Shown piece after piece: positions 33,540-43,619 of a DNA stretch of 64,000 nucleotides. Source of the DNA: Ilyomonas sp965277535 (lineage in GTDB: Bacteria; Bacteroidota; Bacteroidia; Chitinophagales; Chitinophagaceae); assembly GCA_965277535.1 (NCBI GenBank), contig OZ255825.1, positions 1,798,001 through 1,862,000 of the forward strand, read 5' to 3'. Position numbers and translations under genes: made by a program. The notes beneath the pieces were generated by a model. It did no database searches, was not told where the DNA came from, and saw only the letters and a list, made by a program, of their open reading frames with translations. Numbering within the stretch: the stretch's first letter is position 1; each line of letters opens with the position of its first letter.

Positions 33540-34574
33540 TTACTGCATAGAAAGGTTCACTCTGCCGCTTGTTTTTACCACTACAGAAACACCGCCGCCA
33601 TTCAGCTTGCCATCAATTTTATTGTCTTCGGTATTGCCGCTAAAATTGTTCAGCGTACCTACTTTTATTTTGTCTCCTTCTACATGCAAATCCATGCCTT
33701 TGTCTTTAGGCAACTGCAGATTAATGTTGCCGCCCGAATTGCTTACCCGAACATAATCGCCCAGCTTTGTAACCTGCACATTCATGCTGCCGCCACTGGT
33801 AGAAGTTTCGAGGCTGCCCGAAATTGCATTCATATCTACATTGCCACCGCTTGTATGTGCAGCAATGGCTCCTTCTACCGCATCAACGTTGATGTTTCCA
33901 CCACTGGTAGATGCCTTTACATTTCCTTTTATATTGTTGAGCTGCACATTGCCGCCCGAAGTTGACAAGCTTACCTTGCCGTTACAATCGCCGGCTTCAA
34001 TGTTGCCACCGCTGGTTGATAGATTGATGTTGTCGTGCGAATGGTTGATAACAATATTACCGCCACTTGTTGCGCCATCAATATTACCACTCACCTCATC
34101 TACTTGTAAGTTACCACCGCTGGTTCTAAACTTTTGATCACCTTCCAAATGTTGCAACGCAATATTACCGCCCGAGGTGGTAAGATCGCCCGAAACATTC
34201 CGGGGCGCATAAATAACAAACGAAATGCTCAGGGCTTTTTTCCAGTTCATGTTACGGTCTTTGTTTTTGGCAATGGCCGTGAGTTTGCCACCACTTGCAT
34301 CCACGGTTAAATCGTAGTTGTTCAGCCGTTCCGTAATTTCATCTTTGGTAGCTGCTCTGCCATTGTTGTTGCGGATGTACACTTCAATGCGGGCATCGCT
34401 GCTGTTACCGCCCGTAACCGAAATGTTGCCACCTGCTGTTTCTGCATCTATCTTTTTTATATCGGCAGACGATAACGATTTGGTCATGTAGGGCTGTTCA
34501 TCACTGTTATTTTTTTGGGCAAAAACAAATGCACTTTGTGATGCAATGAGAAGAAGAAGGAAATACTTTTTCAT
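33540..34574 (-). CDS. Exported DUF4097-type beta-repeat protein
   Basis: A 344-residue exported protein (signal peptide MKKYFLLLLIASQSAFVFAQ) built from about nine repeats of 18-19 residues centred on TSGGN (LTTSGGNIALQHLEG, RTSGGNLQVDEVSG, ATSGGNIVINHS, STSGGNIEAGDC and so on to SNSGGNINLQLP), which predict a right-handed beta-solenoid. The DUF4097/DUF2807 families are surface or periplasmic, of unknown role. Upstream (34709-34807) it carries the same sigma-54 and palindrome arrangement as the permease genes, so it probably belongs to their regulon. The permease array begins 260 bp upstream. Confidence 0.9.
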   Translation of the reverse strand: MKKYFLLLLIASQSAFVFAQKNNSDEQPYMTKSLSSADIKKIDAETAGGNISVTGGNSSDARIEVYIRNNNGRAATKDEITERLNNYDLTVDASGGKLTAIAKNKDRNMNWKKALSISFVIYAPRNVSGDLTTSGGNIALQHLEGDQKFRTSGGNLQVDEVSGNIDGATSGGNIVINHSHDNINLSTSGGNIEAGDCNGKVSLSTSGGNVQLNNIKGNVKASTSGGNINVDAVEGAIAAHTSGGNVDMNAISGSLETSTSGGSMNVQVTKLGDYVRVSNSGGNINLQLPKDKGMDLHVEGDKIKVGTLNNFSGNTEDNKIDGKLNGGGVSVVVKTSGRVNLSMQ

Positions 34575-34708
34575 GGTATTGATGTTTGTGTTAGAAATAG
34601 TTGAACGATGTTGTTTGAGAAATGTTACGCCCCCAACCCCTAAAGGGGAGTTTTAAAGCCCCGATTCCCGAAAGCAGAGTTGATAAGAGTGGAATGTAGC
34701 GGCATGAT

Positions 34709-34725
34709 GCCAATAGTTGTGCCAG
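34709..34725 (-). promoter_or_regulatory. Sigma-54-like promoter of the DUF4097 gene
   Basis: The minus strand reads CTGGCACAACTATTGGC: GG of the -24 box and TTGG at the -12 position, ten bases between GG and the next G pair. The -12 base C is G here, as in two other copies in the window. The start codon lies about 135 bases downstream. The partner palindrome is at 34775-34794. Confidence 0.6.
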
Positions 34726-34774
34726 GGCTGAAATCCTTTGCCGGCTTGCGTTTGAAAAAAGGGGCAAAATCAAA

Positions 34775-34794
34775 AGTGTACGGTATCGAACACT
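34775..34794 (-). promoter_or_regulatory. Enhancer-type palindrome, copy a
   Basis: AGTGTACGGTATCGAACACT, an imperfect 20-bp palindrome 50 bp upstream of the sigma-54-like box. Further upstream for the minus-strand gene a TGTACGG half-site follows at 34799-34805. The spacing matches the three other copies (b, c, d). Confidence 0.65.
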
Positions 34795-34834
34795 TTTTGT
34801 ACGGTTGTAAATCTATATTTGTAAAAAGATTTTT

Positions 34835-37267
34835 TTACTCTGTTCTCAAACTCTTCACCGGGTTGGCTATCGCGGCTTTGATTGCCTGGAAACTTACGGT
34901 TGCCAATGCAATTAATATAGATACTGCACCTGCAATTAAAAATATCAACCAACTTATTGTAATTCTATATTCGTAACCCTGGAGCCAACTATGCATCATC
35001 CACCAAGCAACGGGAAATGCAATTACACATGATAAGGCAATAAGCTTTAAAAAATCTTTTGATAACAATGTTGCAATGCCTGCCACGCTTGCACCTAAAA
35101 CTTTACGCACACCAATTTCTTTCGTTCTGCGTTCTGCAGTATAAGCTGCTAATCCAAATAAACCCAAACAGGAAATGATGATTGCAAGGGAAGCAAATAC
35201 TCTTGATAGTTTGCTTATAAGTGTTTCACTCAGAAACTGAGCATTAAACTGGTCATCTACAAATTTGTATTCAAACGGGTAAGCAGGATTATCTTTTTTC
35301 ATCACTACACCTATTTTTGCCAAAGCAATTTCCACATCGCTGTTTGCCTTTATCCTCACATACATAAGCTTTGCTTCCTGCGGTATATCATAAAAAATTA
35401 CAGGAGCTGATTTACCATACATATCGCCATATACATAATCTTTCACAACACCTGTTACTATTAATTTAAAAGTTCCCTTATTACCCGAACGCTCCATCGT
35501 TTTACCTATAGCGCTTCCATTGCCCAGCAATTCTTCCATTGATTGCGTAATTATCACATTCATAGGCTGCAAGGGATCTTTGGGCATATGTTTATCGTTC
35601 AATACAACTAAATCAGATGGTCTGAAGTCGTTACCTTCAACAAGATGCATTCCCGCAGTTGACATAAACTCCTGGCTTACCAATCTTTGTGAAATAACAA
35701 TGTTGCTGTTGGGCGTTTTACCGGGCCAGTTAATACTGGTGGTATTATTGCCGCCTGAAATGGTTTCATGGTCGGCCAATCCTGCATTCTCTACAGCACC
35801 TGTGTTTAAAAGATCCTGCTTAATGGAAGTAAAGCTTTTTATCACATCTGCCTGCGCATCTATTTGTACCAGGTTATTTTTATTATATCCCAGATCCCTG
35901 CTTTTTACATGTTGTATTTGCTGGTAAATAATTACGGTGCTTATGATAAGCACAATTGAAACAGCAAACTGTGCTACTATTAAACCCTTCCTTATTATTG
36001 TTGCACTTCCTGTTTTTAATTTTATTCCTTTTAAAACAAATACAGGATTGAATGATGAAAGATATAGTGCCGGATAACTTCCTGCAACAAGTCCGCAGGT
36101 TAATGCAAGCAGCAATAAAGCAATAATATGAATTGGATTAGTTAAGCCTGAGGAGAGGTTTTTTTGTACCAGTAAATTAAATGCAGGCAGTACTAAAATG
36201 ATAATGAAAACTGCAACAATAGTGGCGAGTAAAGCCATGAATATTGCCTCACTTATAAACTGAAAAACAAGCCTGTTTTTTCCTGCGCCCAATACTTTTC
36301 TTACACCAATTTCTTTTGAACGCTTTTCGCTGCCTGCTGTTGCGAGGTTCATAAAGTTGATGCACGCAATTAATAAAATGATCCATGCAATGATGGTGAA
36401 TAAGCGCACATATTGAATTCTTCCGCTGCCGGTTGGTTTGCCATTAGCAAAATCATTGCGCAAATGCCAGTCATTCATGCCGAATAAAAACTCATGCACA
36501 GTGGATACAGATGATTCATTTTTTTGCGTGGTAAAATCGTACAAAGGATTTAATAATTGCCTGTTTATAGCAACCACATTTGCTTCCGGTTTTAATTCAA
36601 CATAAGTAGTAATACCGAAATTGTTCCACTGGTGCGCCCACTCTTTATTTTCATTATACCAAACCTGGAAAGGTGCCAGCCACTCAAATTGTAAAGAAGA
36701 ATTTTCCGGCAGGTCTTTTAAAATACCTGTTACCATATAATCCTGTTTGTTATCCATCCGCATTGTTTTGCCTATTACATTCTTCTCATCACCAAAAAGT
36801 TTCTTTGCCGTTTTTTCTGTTATTACTATCGAATGCAATTGTTTAAAAGCTGAGCTGGCATTGCCCTCCGCAAAAGGCAAAGTGAACAAGCTGAATAAAG
36901 AAGGCTCGGTATAGTCGCCTGATGCATATACCGATTTATTACCTACGCTAAACAGCATAGAAGTACCCTCTTCCTTTACCCGGCAAGTATTTACTACACC
37001 CGGTATGGTTGCCTGCAATGAAGCAGCCAGCGGACCAGGCGTTGAAGAATGTGTGTACACACCATTATCAACTTTATTATTTGTCTTAACGATAAATAAC
37101 CTGTCTTTTTTAAGGTTGTTACTATCAAAATTCAGATCATCTTCTACCCATAAAAAAATTAAACCTGCGCAGGCAATACCAATAGCTAAACCGAAGATGT
37201 TTAAGAAGCTATAGCCTTTATTTTTTGAAAGGCTGCGGAGTGTTGTTTTAAAAAAATTTTTTAGCAT
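34835..37267 (-). CDS. FtsX/MacB-type ABC permease (array member 1)
   Basis: An 810-residue permease of the two-FtsX-domain type. Helix 1 is GLAIGIACAGLIFLWVEDD (about 26-44), followed by a MacB_PCD extracytoplasmic domain to about 280. Three helices and the coupling motif EIGVRKVLGAG come next, then a second extracytoplasmic domain containing VTGVVKDYVYGDM, and the final FtsX domain with ERRTKEIGVRKVLGASVAG. It ends ANPVKSLRTE. It is clearly the closest relative of member 9 (54300-56684), although seven genes lie between them. Its own promoter pair is at 37333-37417. Probable role: moving a peptide, lipid or drug with an ATPase encoded elsewhere. Confidence 0.93.
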   Translation of the reverse strand: MLKNFFKTTLRSLSKNKGYSFLNIFGLAIGIACAGLIFLWVEDDLNFDSNNLKKDRLFIVKTNNKVDNGVYTHSSTPGPLAASLQATIPGVVNTCRVKEEGTSMLFSVGNKSVYASGDYTEPSLFSLFTLPFAEGNASSAFKQLHSIVITEKTAKKLFGDEKNVIGKTMRMDNKQDYMVTGILKDLPENSSLQFEWLAPFQVWYNENKEWAHQWNNFGITTYVELKPEANVVAINRQLLNPLYDFTTQKNESSVSTVHEFLFGMNDWHLRNDFANGKPTGSGRIQYVRLFTIIAWIILLIACINFMNLATAGSEKRSKEIGVRKVLGAGKNRLVFQFISEAIFMALLATIVAVFIIILVLPAFNLLVQKNLSSGLTNPIHIIALLLLALTCGLVAGSYPALYLSSFNPVFVLKGIKLKTGSATIIRKGLIVAQFAVSIVLIISTVIIYQQIQHVKSRDLGYNKNNLVQIDAQADVIKSFTSIKQDLLNTGAVENAGLADHETISGGNNTTSINWPGKTPNSNIVISQRLVSQEFMSTAGMHLVEGNDFRPSDLVVLNDKHMPKDPLQPMNVIITQSMEELLGNGSAIGKTMERSGNKGTFKLIVTGVVKDYVYGDMYGKSAPVIFYDIPQEAKLMYVRIKANSDVEIALAKIGVVMKKDNPAYPFEYKFVDDQFNAQFLSETLISKLSRVFASLAIIISCLGLFGLAAYTAERRTKEIGVRKVLGASVAGIATLLSKDFLKLIALSCVIAFPVAWWMMHSWLQGYEYRITISWLIFLIAGAVSILIALATVSFQAIKAAIANPVKSLRTE

Positions 37268-37332
37268 ATAAAAAGTTTTATGTTATTACCTGGTGAATAA
37301 GGGCGGTAAGGCACATGTAACTCTAATGCTTT

Positions 37333-37349
37333 CCCAATGCACATACCAA
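37333..37349 (-). promoter_or_regulatory. Sigma-54-like promoter of array member 1
   Basis: The minus strand reads TTGGTATGTGCATTGGG: GG at -24 and TTGG at -12 with the canonical ten-base spacing. It ends 65 bases before the start codon at 37267. Confidence 0.55.
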
Positions 37350-37397
37350 TGTTGAAATCCTTTACCAGCCTGATTTTAAACGAAGCGCATAATAAAA

Positions 37398-37417
37398 GGC
37401 GTTCGATAACGAACACC
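37398..37417 (-). promoter_or_regulatory. Enhancer-type palindrome, copy b
   Basis: GGCGTTCGATAACGAACACC, centred 67 bases upstream of the middle of the sigma-54-like box of member 1. A TGTACGATTA half-site follows at 37421-37430. Confidence 0.6.
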
Positions 37418-37457
37418 TTTTGTACGATTATGATAATTTATTTTGTGAGAAAAATTG

Positions 37458-39890
37458 TTACTCTGTTCTCAAACTCTTCACCGGGTTGGCTATCGCTGCT
37501 TTGATTGCCTGAAAACTAATTGTAATTAACGCAATCAACAAAGCTGATAATCCTGCAAAAACAAATATGCTCCACGATACTTTTATCCTGTAAGTATAAT
37601 CCTGCAACCATGTATTCATCATCCACCAACCAACAGGAACTGCAATGCAAATTGAGATGAAAACAAGCTTTATAAAATTACCGGTAAGCAGCGCGAACAA
37701 GTTTGACACAGATGCACCAAGCACTTTGCGAATGCTTACTTCTTTATTTCTTTGTTCTGCCATGAAAGCTGCCAGTGCAAACAAACCCAAACAGGCAACA
37801 ATGATGGCAAGAATGGCAAAGGCTGTAAATATGTATTGCGAGCGTTGCACATCAGCATACATCGTTGCATAACTCTGATCCAGAAAGTCATAACGCATTG
37901 TTTGATGCGGCAAAAAATGGCTCCATACATCGTTGATAGAAGCCAGCGCACGCTTCATATCAGCCGCATTTGTTTTTACACAAATAATGCTGTTGCTGTT
38001 TCCCAATACCATCAACAGGGGATTCACCTGTTGCTTCATGTTTTCATAATTAAAATTCTCTACCTCACCAATAATGGTTAAGTGCTCGCCACCATTGGTT
38101 ATCACTTTACCAATGGGGTTTGTATAACCCAATTGATCAGCCATCGCTTTGTTGATAATGGTAGCAGCAGAATCGGTGTGCATTGCGTTAGAAAAATTTC
38201 TTCCGGCAATCAATTTCATCCCAAGGGTTGGAACATAATTTTCATCCACTACCCAATGCTGTGTTTGAATGCCCCCATCTTCCATTAAATGTCCTTCTTT
38301 CCAAAAACCATTGCCGTTTCTTTTTGTTCCTGCTATCGGTAAGAAATCGCTTATGCTTACATTCTTCACAAGGGGCAATCGCAGCAATTCATTTTTAAAA
38401 GACGTTGTTTGATCGCGCAACGCATCTGCTCCTTTTATCATCACCACTTCGTCTTTATCAAACCCGATTTTTGAATGTAAGATGTAATTCATTTGCTGAT
38501 AAATAACCGCTGTGCCGATGAGCAGAACAATGGAAACAGCAAACTGAAACACCACCAGGAAGCTGCGCAAACCTGCGTTCTTACTACCTGCACGAAGGTT
38601 TCCTTTTAATGTATTCACAGGCTTGAACCATGATAAATAAAACGCAGGATAGATGCCGGCAACAATGCCAATAACACAGGCAGCAACAGTTAGCAATGGA
38701 AATAAACGCCACTCACTCCAGGGAAATGATAGTCGCGTTCCTGACGCCTTATTAAAAAGGGGCAAAACCAAAACGGCAATCAAAAAACCGATTGCAAACG
38801 ATAAAAAGCTATACAATAATGATTCTGTAAGAAATTGTTTGATAAGACTAAGGCGGCTTGAGCCAACTACTTTGCGCACGCCTACTTCTTTTGCCCGGTT
38901 GGCTGAACGCGCCGTAGAAAGATTTAAAAAATTGATGCAAGCCAGCATCAAAATAAAAATGGCAATGGCTGCAAACAGGTAGATGTATCTTATGTCGCCA
39001 TGCTTTGTATTATCTTCCTGTAAGTTGTAGGAATGCAAATGAATATCGGTAACAGGCTGCAAATACAATCTTGCGCTCTTCAAACTTTCCCGCACGTTTT
39101 TTTGCCCTTTCGCAATCATGGCAGGTATCATGTATTTATCTAACACATCCCTTGTAATTTTTTTATTGAACGCATTAATGTTTACGTTTGGTTTTAACTG
39201 TAAATAAATCTGATAATTGCTCGCCGTCCATTGCTGTTGTTCGCCATCCCAAAAATTGATACCGGCAAGCGAAATAAAACCTCTGTATTGCAAATGAGAA
39301 GTGGAGGGAAAATCCTCCATCACACCACCCACCTTTATTGGCATTTTGGGATTGTCGTTAAAGATGAGTGTTTGACCAACGGGATTTTTATCTGGAAAAT
39401 ATTTATCAGCCATGCTTTTGCAAATCACAATGGAAAAAGGTTCTGATAAAGCCTGCTTTCTATCGCCATAAAGCATGTGAACATTTAAAATATCCAGCAC
39501 AGAAATATCGGCAAAACAAAACCCCGATTCGTAAGTATCATTCGCCTGGTCAACTCTTCTCACCTGGTTGTTAGCGCCACCAAACAATTCGCTGCTCATG
39601 GTGCGACCGGCTTTTTCAATTTCAGGAAAATCGTTTACCAATGCGCTTGCCATTGGCGCAGGAAAGCTAATGCCACTGTGCACTTCGCCATTTTGTTTGT
39701 CTTCACCAATGATTCTGAAAACACGGTCTTTATTAGGATTGTCCTGGTCGTAGTTCAGTTCATGTTGTATGTACAATGAAATCAGCAAACAAGCTGCAAT
39801 GCCAATGGCAAATCCACCCATATTAATGGCTGCATACATCTTTTGCTTTTGCATGTTGCGCAAAGCAATTTTTAAATAATGTTTGAACAT
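37458..39890 (-). CDS. FtsX/MacB-type ABC permease (array member 2)
   Basis: An 810-residue paralogue starting MFKHYLKIALRNMQKQKMYA with helix 1 at GGFAIGIAACLLISLYIQHEL. The extracytoplasmic part carries an unusually long substrate-facing segment (VTDIHLHSYNLQEDNTKHGDIRYIYLF). Coupling motifs are NRAKEVGVRKVVGSSRLSLIKQF and QRNKEVSIRKVLGASVSNLF. The second extracytoplasmic domain has IIGEVENFNYENM where relatives have GVVKDFN. It ends ANPVKSLRTE. The gene has its own sigma-54-like promoter at 39954-39970 and is separated from member 1 by 190 bp with another such promoter, so it may be transcribed alone or on to member 1. Confidence 0.93.
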   Translation of the reverse strand: MFKHYLKIALRNMQKQKMYAAINMGGFAIGIAACLLISLYIQHELNYDQDNPNKDRVFRIIGEDKQNGEVHSGISFPAPMASALVNDFPEIEKAGRTMSSELFGGANNQVRRVDQANDTYESGFCFADISVLDILNVHMLYGDRKQALSEPFSIVICKSMADKYFPDKNPVGQTLIFNDNPKMPIKVGGVMEDFPSTSHLQYRGFISLAGINFWDGEQQQWTASNYQIYLQLKPNVNINAFNKKITRDVLDKYMIPAMIAKGQKNVRESLKSARLYLQPVTDIHLHSYNLQEDNTKHGDIRYIYLFAAIAIFILMLACINFLNLSTARSANRAKEVGVRKVVGSSRLSLIKQFLTESLLYSFLSFAIGFLIAVLVLPLFNKASGTRLSFPWSEWRLFPLLTVAACVIGIVAGIYPAFYLSWFKPVNTLKGNLRAGSKNAGLRSFLVVFQFAVSIVLLIGTAVIYQQMNYILHSKIGFDKDEVVMIKGADALRDQTTSFKNELLRLPLVKNVSISDFLPIAGTKRNGNGFWKEGHLMEDGGIQTQHWVVDENYVPTLGMKLIAGRNFSNAMHTDSAATIINKAMADQLGYTNPIGKVITNGGEHLTIIGEVENFNYENMKQQVNPLLMVLGNSNSIICVKTNAADMKRALASINDVWSHFLPHQTMRYDFLDQSYATMYADVQRSQYIFTAFAILAIIVACLGLFALAAFMAEQRNKEVSIRKVLGASVSNLFALLTGNFIKLVFISICIAVPVGWWMMNTWLQDYTYRIKVSWSIFVFAGLSALLIALITISFQAIKAAIANPVKSLRTE

Positions 39891-39953
39891 ATTGTTGAAT
39901 TTAGTGAATCAGTATTTTATTATTGGCAGTATTATACATTGAACCGGAAAAAT

Positions 39954-39970
39954 ATCAATGCAAGTGCCAA
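39954..39970 (-). promoter_or_regulatory. Sigma-54-like promoter of array member 2
   Basis: The minus strand reads TTGGCACTTGCATTGAT, the best match to the -24 consensus (TTGGCAC) in the window; -12 is TTGA. It lies 64 bases before the start codon at 39890. Confidence 0.65.
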
Positions 39971-40019
39971 TGATAGAATCCTTTACAGCAAAAGGATTTA
40001 GAAGGATATTAAATATAAA

Positions 40020-40039
40020 AGTGTTCGGTATCGAACACT
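40020..40039 (-). promoter_or_regulatory. Enhancer-type palindrome, copy c
   Basis: AGTGTTCGGTATCGAACACT, the most symmetric copy, 50 bp upstream of the sigma-54-like box of member 2. Here the extra half-site is weaker (TGTGCTTGGTTGCGAAC). Confidence 0.7.
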
Positions 40040-40186
40040 CTGTGCTTGGTTGCGAACAGTAATTCAGTACAATGCCTGGCTGGTAGCACTCGTGTAAGAG
40101 TTATTCCTCAATGCAGTTCTGTAGATAAATAATTAAGAATAAGCACGAAACCAAATCATTGGTTGGTTCATCTTGACTTAGAAATA

Positions 40187-40942
40187 TCATTCGCTTCTTA
40201 AATTTTCTGCGGGTTTTGCCAATGCAGTTTTTGCCGAATAAAACATTACTGTTACCACAGCAAATAGCACAATGATAACCGCAGAAACAATAAACGGAAC
40301 AACAGATAAACCATTGCTGTAACTAAAAATTTTCAGCCAGCTATTCATAAAATAATAAGCTACCAGAAATGCGATGATTGCAGCAATGAAGGCAAGCCAC
40401 AAATAGTTTCTTGCCGTTAATGTTACCATCTGCATAATGCTTGCACCCATTACACGACGAATGCTGATTTCTTTTTACTTTTTGTTGCGTTGTGAATGCA
40501 GTTAAACCAAGCAATCCCAAACAAGTAATGATGATGGTGAGGATAGAAAATGCAGCGAATATTTTTCCGCGTTTCTGATCAGCGGTGTATTGTGAATAAA
40601 GTCTTCATCTAAAAAATTATATTCAAAAGGCAACTGCGGAAAGTATTTTTTTCAAATAGTACCAGCCTGTGAAATGGTGTTACTTAAGTTAGCAGTGTTC
40701 ATTTTTAATGTACGTGCCAAGGGTTCTTGTGTTATTGCCCAGTTGGTGGCTTTGTCTTTTTCCTGTATAAAAGAATTGATGCGGTATATGCGATCTGCTT
40801 TTTCATTAAAGCGATCAAAACTTAATTCATCGGTTATATAAAAGATTAAAAACAAACTAAAGGTGATTCCAATAGTAAGTCCTAATACATTTGATAAACT
40901 GTACCATTTATCTTTTTTCAGATTGCGCAAAGCAACAAGCAA
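40187..40942 (-). pseudogene. Deleted FtsX/MacB-type permease (array member 3)
   Basis: Only the two ends of an array permease remain. The 5' part, 40942-40652, reads LVALRNLKKDKWYSLSNVLG with helix 1 and breaks off after about 95 residues. The 3' part, 40450-40187, begins at GASIMQMVTLTARNYLWLAF and ends AKPAENLRSE. Between them the sequence of the second domain (PFEYNFLDEDF, then ILTIIITCLGLLGLTAF) can be followed only by changing frames several times. The first half and middle, about 1.6 kb, are missing. The start codon is also lost (ACG or TTG in place of ATG). The gene is not functional. Confidence 0.88.
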
Positions 40943-41077
40943 GATATTCGTAATTATGGGTTGCGATTTAAGCTGCTTAAGTTTTATAAAGGATTTGTAT
41001 GTTCATCTACCGTTTATCCATTTTTTACATTTTTTAGTCCATACTCAAACTCTTTATGCAAAAGCAATTGGTATGTT

Positions 41078-43540
41078 TTACTCCGTTCGTAAACTCTTCA
41101 CAGGATTTGCTATTGCAGCTTTTATTGCCTGGAAACTTATTGTTGCCAATGCAATAACTATTGCAGCAAGTCCGCCTGCAGCAAATAACCACAAACTGAT
41201 GTTGATGCGATACGCATAATCCTGCAACCATTGGTGCATGTAATACCATACAATGGGTGTAGCAATGGCAAAAGCAATTAGGATGAGTAGGATAAATTCC
41301 TTTGAAAATAAATAAACGATATTACCTGTTGTAGCACCCAATACTTTACGAATACCAACTTCTTTTATTCGCTGCACTGCCATAAACGAGGCTAAGCCAT
41401 ACAACCCAAGACAGCTAAGGAATACAGCGATGGCTGCAAAAATTTTATACAACTGCGATAACTGGGCCTCCTGTTTGTAAAAGCTATCAATTTTATAGTC
41501 CAAAAACCTGTATTCATAAACATAATCAGGAAAGGTTTGCTCCCATGTTTTTTTAATGGATTGCATGGTTGAAGAAATGTTTGTTGTTGCCAGTTTTATG
41601 GCAACCTGGCGATACATGGTGATGTTTGTGGCAATGATTAATGGTGCAACACTCTGACGTAAAGACCTGTCGTTAAAATCTTTCACTACACCAACAACAG
41701 GGCATTTTATCTGATCATCCCACATGCTTATTTCTTTGTTCAATATATCTTCCGGTTTTTTAAGTCCTAAACTTTTCACGAATGATTCATTCACCAAAAA
41801 TTCTTTTGTCGGATCGGAAGGTTGCAAATTTCTTCCGGCTACCAGTTGTAATTTATAAGTCGGCACATAGTTATTGTCAGCGAATTTGGTAATAGCGGGG
41901 AAATCTTCGTCTTTTATTGCACCATCAAATTTGAATGTGGTAAACATATTATTATCATCTTCAACCGGAGTGTTCGAACTAAAGCTTACTGCCTTCACCC
42001 CATTTACACTCAATAACTGTTGCCTTACATAATTTGCCAGCTTGCTGCCGGTACTATCCGGACGGAAAGGAACATTTACAATTGCATCTTTATCAAATCC
42101 TAACGGATGATTCATAAAATAATTCATCTGCTTTACAATGATCAGCGTTCCGATGATGAGCGCCTGTGCGATGATGAATTGAAACACTACCAATCCTCTT
42201 CTTAATGAAATTCCCTTTGCTGTATTTGATGCCTGTTTACTCTTTAAAGCAACAACAGGATTGAAACGTGATAAAACAATAGAAGGATAAAAACCGGCGA
42301 GCGCGGTTACAACAATTGTTACAGTGAAAAGAAATAAAACAATTGCAGGATTGTTGAGTATATTGAATGAAAGCGAAAGTTCTAAAAGGCCATTTACATA
42401 AGGCAATAGGAGAACTGCAATACCGGCTGCAAGTAATACAGCAATTGTAACAATCAAAAGGGTTTCAATGATAAATTGGAGCCGCAATTGCCATTTATTA
42501 CTTCCCAAAACTTTTCTTACGCCAACTTCTTTTGCACGGTTAACAGCTTGTGCAGTGGAAAGATTGATAAAGTTTACACAAGCAATTAATAAAATAAATG
42601 CTGCAATCAGCCACAATACATTGAGCAGTTGATGGCTGATTGTTTTGTTGCTGTAATCGCCTGTTTGTGTGTCATAATGCACAGCAGGCAATGGTTGTAT
42701 AATATAACTATCCTTATTGTTGAGGGGTGTCATCTTTCGTGCGTATGCGCTCAATTGTTGATTAAAATTGTCAACGGAAATATGGGGCGGCAACAAAACA
42801 TAGCAACCAAAATCGGGGCTTGATTGATTCCATTCTGGTTGGCCAAATCCGTATTTCTTATCACCAGTAAAATCTGTTCCGTAAGCAATAACAAGTTTTA
42901 GCTGAAAGTCTGTATTTGCCGGTATCGTTGCGAGAATGCCTGAGACTTTCAGTACTATTGGCGGAAACTGAAACAATCCTGCACCCATGCTGTAAAATCC
43001 TGTTAGTTTAATGGTTTTACCCATTGCTGTTTTCCAGTCGCCGAAATAGGTTTCTGCAATCTCTTTTGTAAGCAATACATGGTTCGGATCTTTTAATGAT
43101 GCATACGAACCTGCGAGCAGCGGGAAATCAAACATTGTAAAGAATGAAGGCTCTGTGTAGAATACGCCGCTCCCTTCTTTAAAATTTTTTACAGGTGTTC
43201 CATTATCATCAAGTGGCTGTAATTCGTCATTGTGGCTTGCATAAATAGGAGCTACTTGTTCCAGTTGAGGAAAAGCCGTTTTCAATCCTGCGGGCATTGG
43301 AAAAGGAACGTTTTTCCCATAAGAAATAGTGGCTGCGTCTGCATGATGAGATTCAGTCAACACCCGATAAATACGAGCCTTCTTTGAATGAAAGGCATCG
43401 AAGCTGGTTTGATACTGAATGATCATAAAGATCATCATACAAACGGCAATACCAACAGCCAGTCCGGCGATGTTGATAATGGTGTAGTTCTTACTGCGCA
43501 TCAAACTTCTGAATGCAGTTTTGAAATGATTTCGGAACAT
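41078..43540 (-). CDS. FtsX/MacB-type ABC permease (array member 4)
   Basis: The longest member, 820 residues. It starts MFRNHFKTAFRSLMRSKNYT, helix 1 is GLAVGIAVCMMIFMIIQY, and the first extracytoplasmic domain carries an extra segment (PIYASHNDELQPLDDNGTPV). Coupling motifs are NRAKEVGVRKVLGSNKWQLRLQF and QRIKEVGIRKVLGATTGNIVYLF; the second domain has VVGVVKDFNDRSL. The protein ends ANPVKSLRTE. There is no promoter of the sigma-54 type in the 79-bp gap upstream, so the gene depends on a start further up. Downstream, 135 bp away, lies the broken member 3. Confidence 0.93.
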   Translation of the reverse strand: MFRNHFKTAFRSLMRSKNYTIINIAGLAVGIAVCMMIFMIIQYQTSFDAFHSKKARIYRVLTESHHADAATISYGKNVPFPMPAGLKTAFPQLEQVAPIYASHNDELQPLDDNGTPVKNFKEGSGVFYTEPSFFTMFDFPLLAGSYASLKDPNHVLLTKEIAETYFGDWKTAMGKTIKLTGFYSMGAGLFQFPPIVLKVSGILATIPANTDFQLKLVIAYGTDFTGDKKYGFGQPEWNQSSPDFGCYVLLPPHISVDNFNQQLSAYARKMTPLNNKDSYIIQPLPAVHYDTQTGDYSNKTISHQLLNVLWLIAAFILLIACVNFINLSTAQAVNRAKEVGVRKVLGSNKWQLRLQFIIETLLIVTIAVLLAAGIAVLLLPYVNGLLELSLSFNILNNPAIVLFLFTVTIVVTALAGFYPSIVLSRFNPVVALKSKQASNTAKGISLRRGLVVFQFIIAQALIIGTLIIVKQMNYFMNHPLGFDKDAIVNVPFRPDSTGSKLANYVRQQLLSVNGVKAVSFSSNTPVEDDNNMFTTFKFDGAIKDEDFPAITKFADNNYVPTYKLQLVAGRNLQPSDPTKEFLVNESFVKSLGLKKPEDILNKEISMWDDQIKCPVVGVVKDFNDRSLRQSVAPLIIATNITMYRQVAIKLATTNISSTMQSIKKTWEQTFPDYVYEYRFLDYKIDSFYKQEAQLSQLYKIFAAIAVFLSCLGLYGLASFMAVQRIKEVGIRKVLGATTGNIVYLFSKEFILLILIAFAIATPIVWYYMHQWLQDYAYRINISLWLFAAGGLAAIVIALATISFQAIKAAIANPVKSLRTE

Positions 43541-43619
43541 AGAAAACGATTTATGATGCCTGATTTGTTATTAAATTTATCTTGTCAATCTTTTCAATCC
43601 GCCCAAATCTTGGTTCAGA

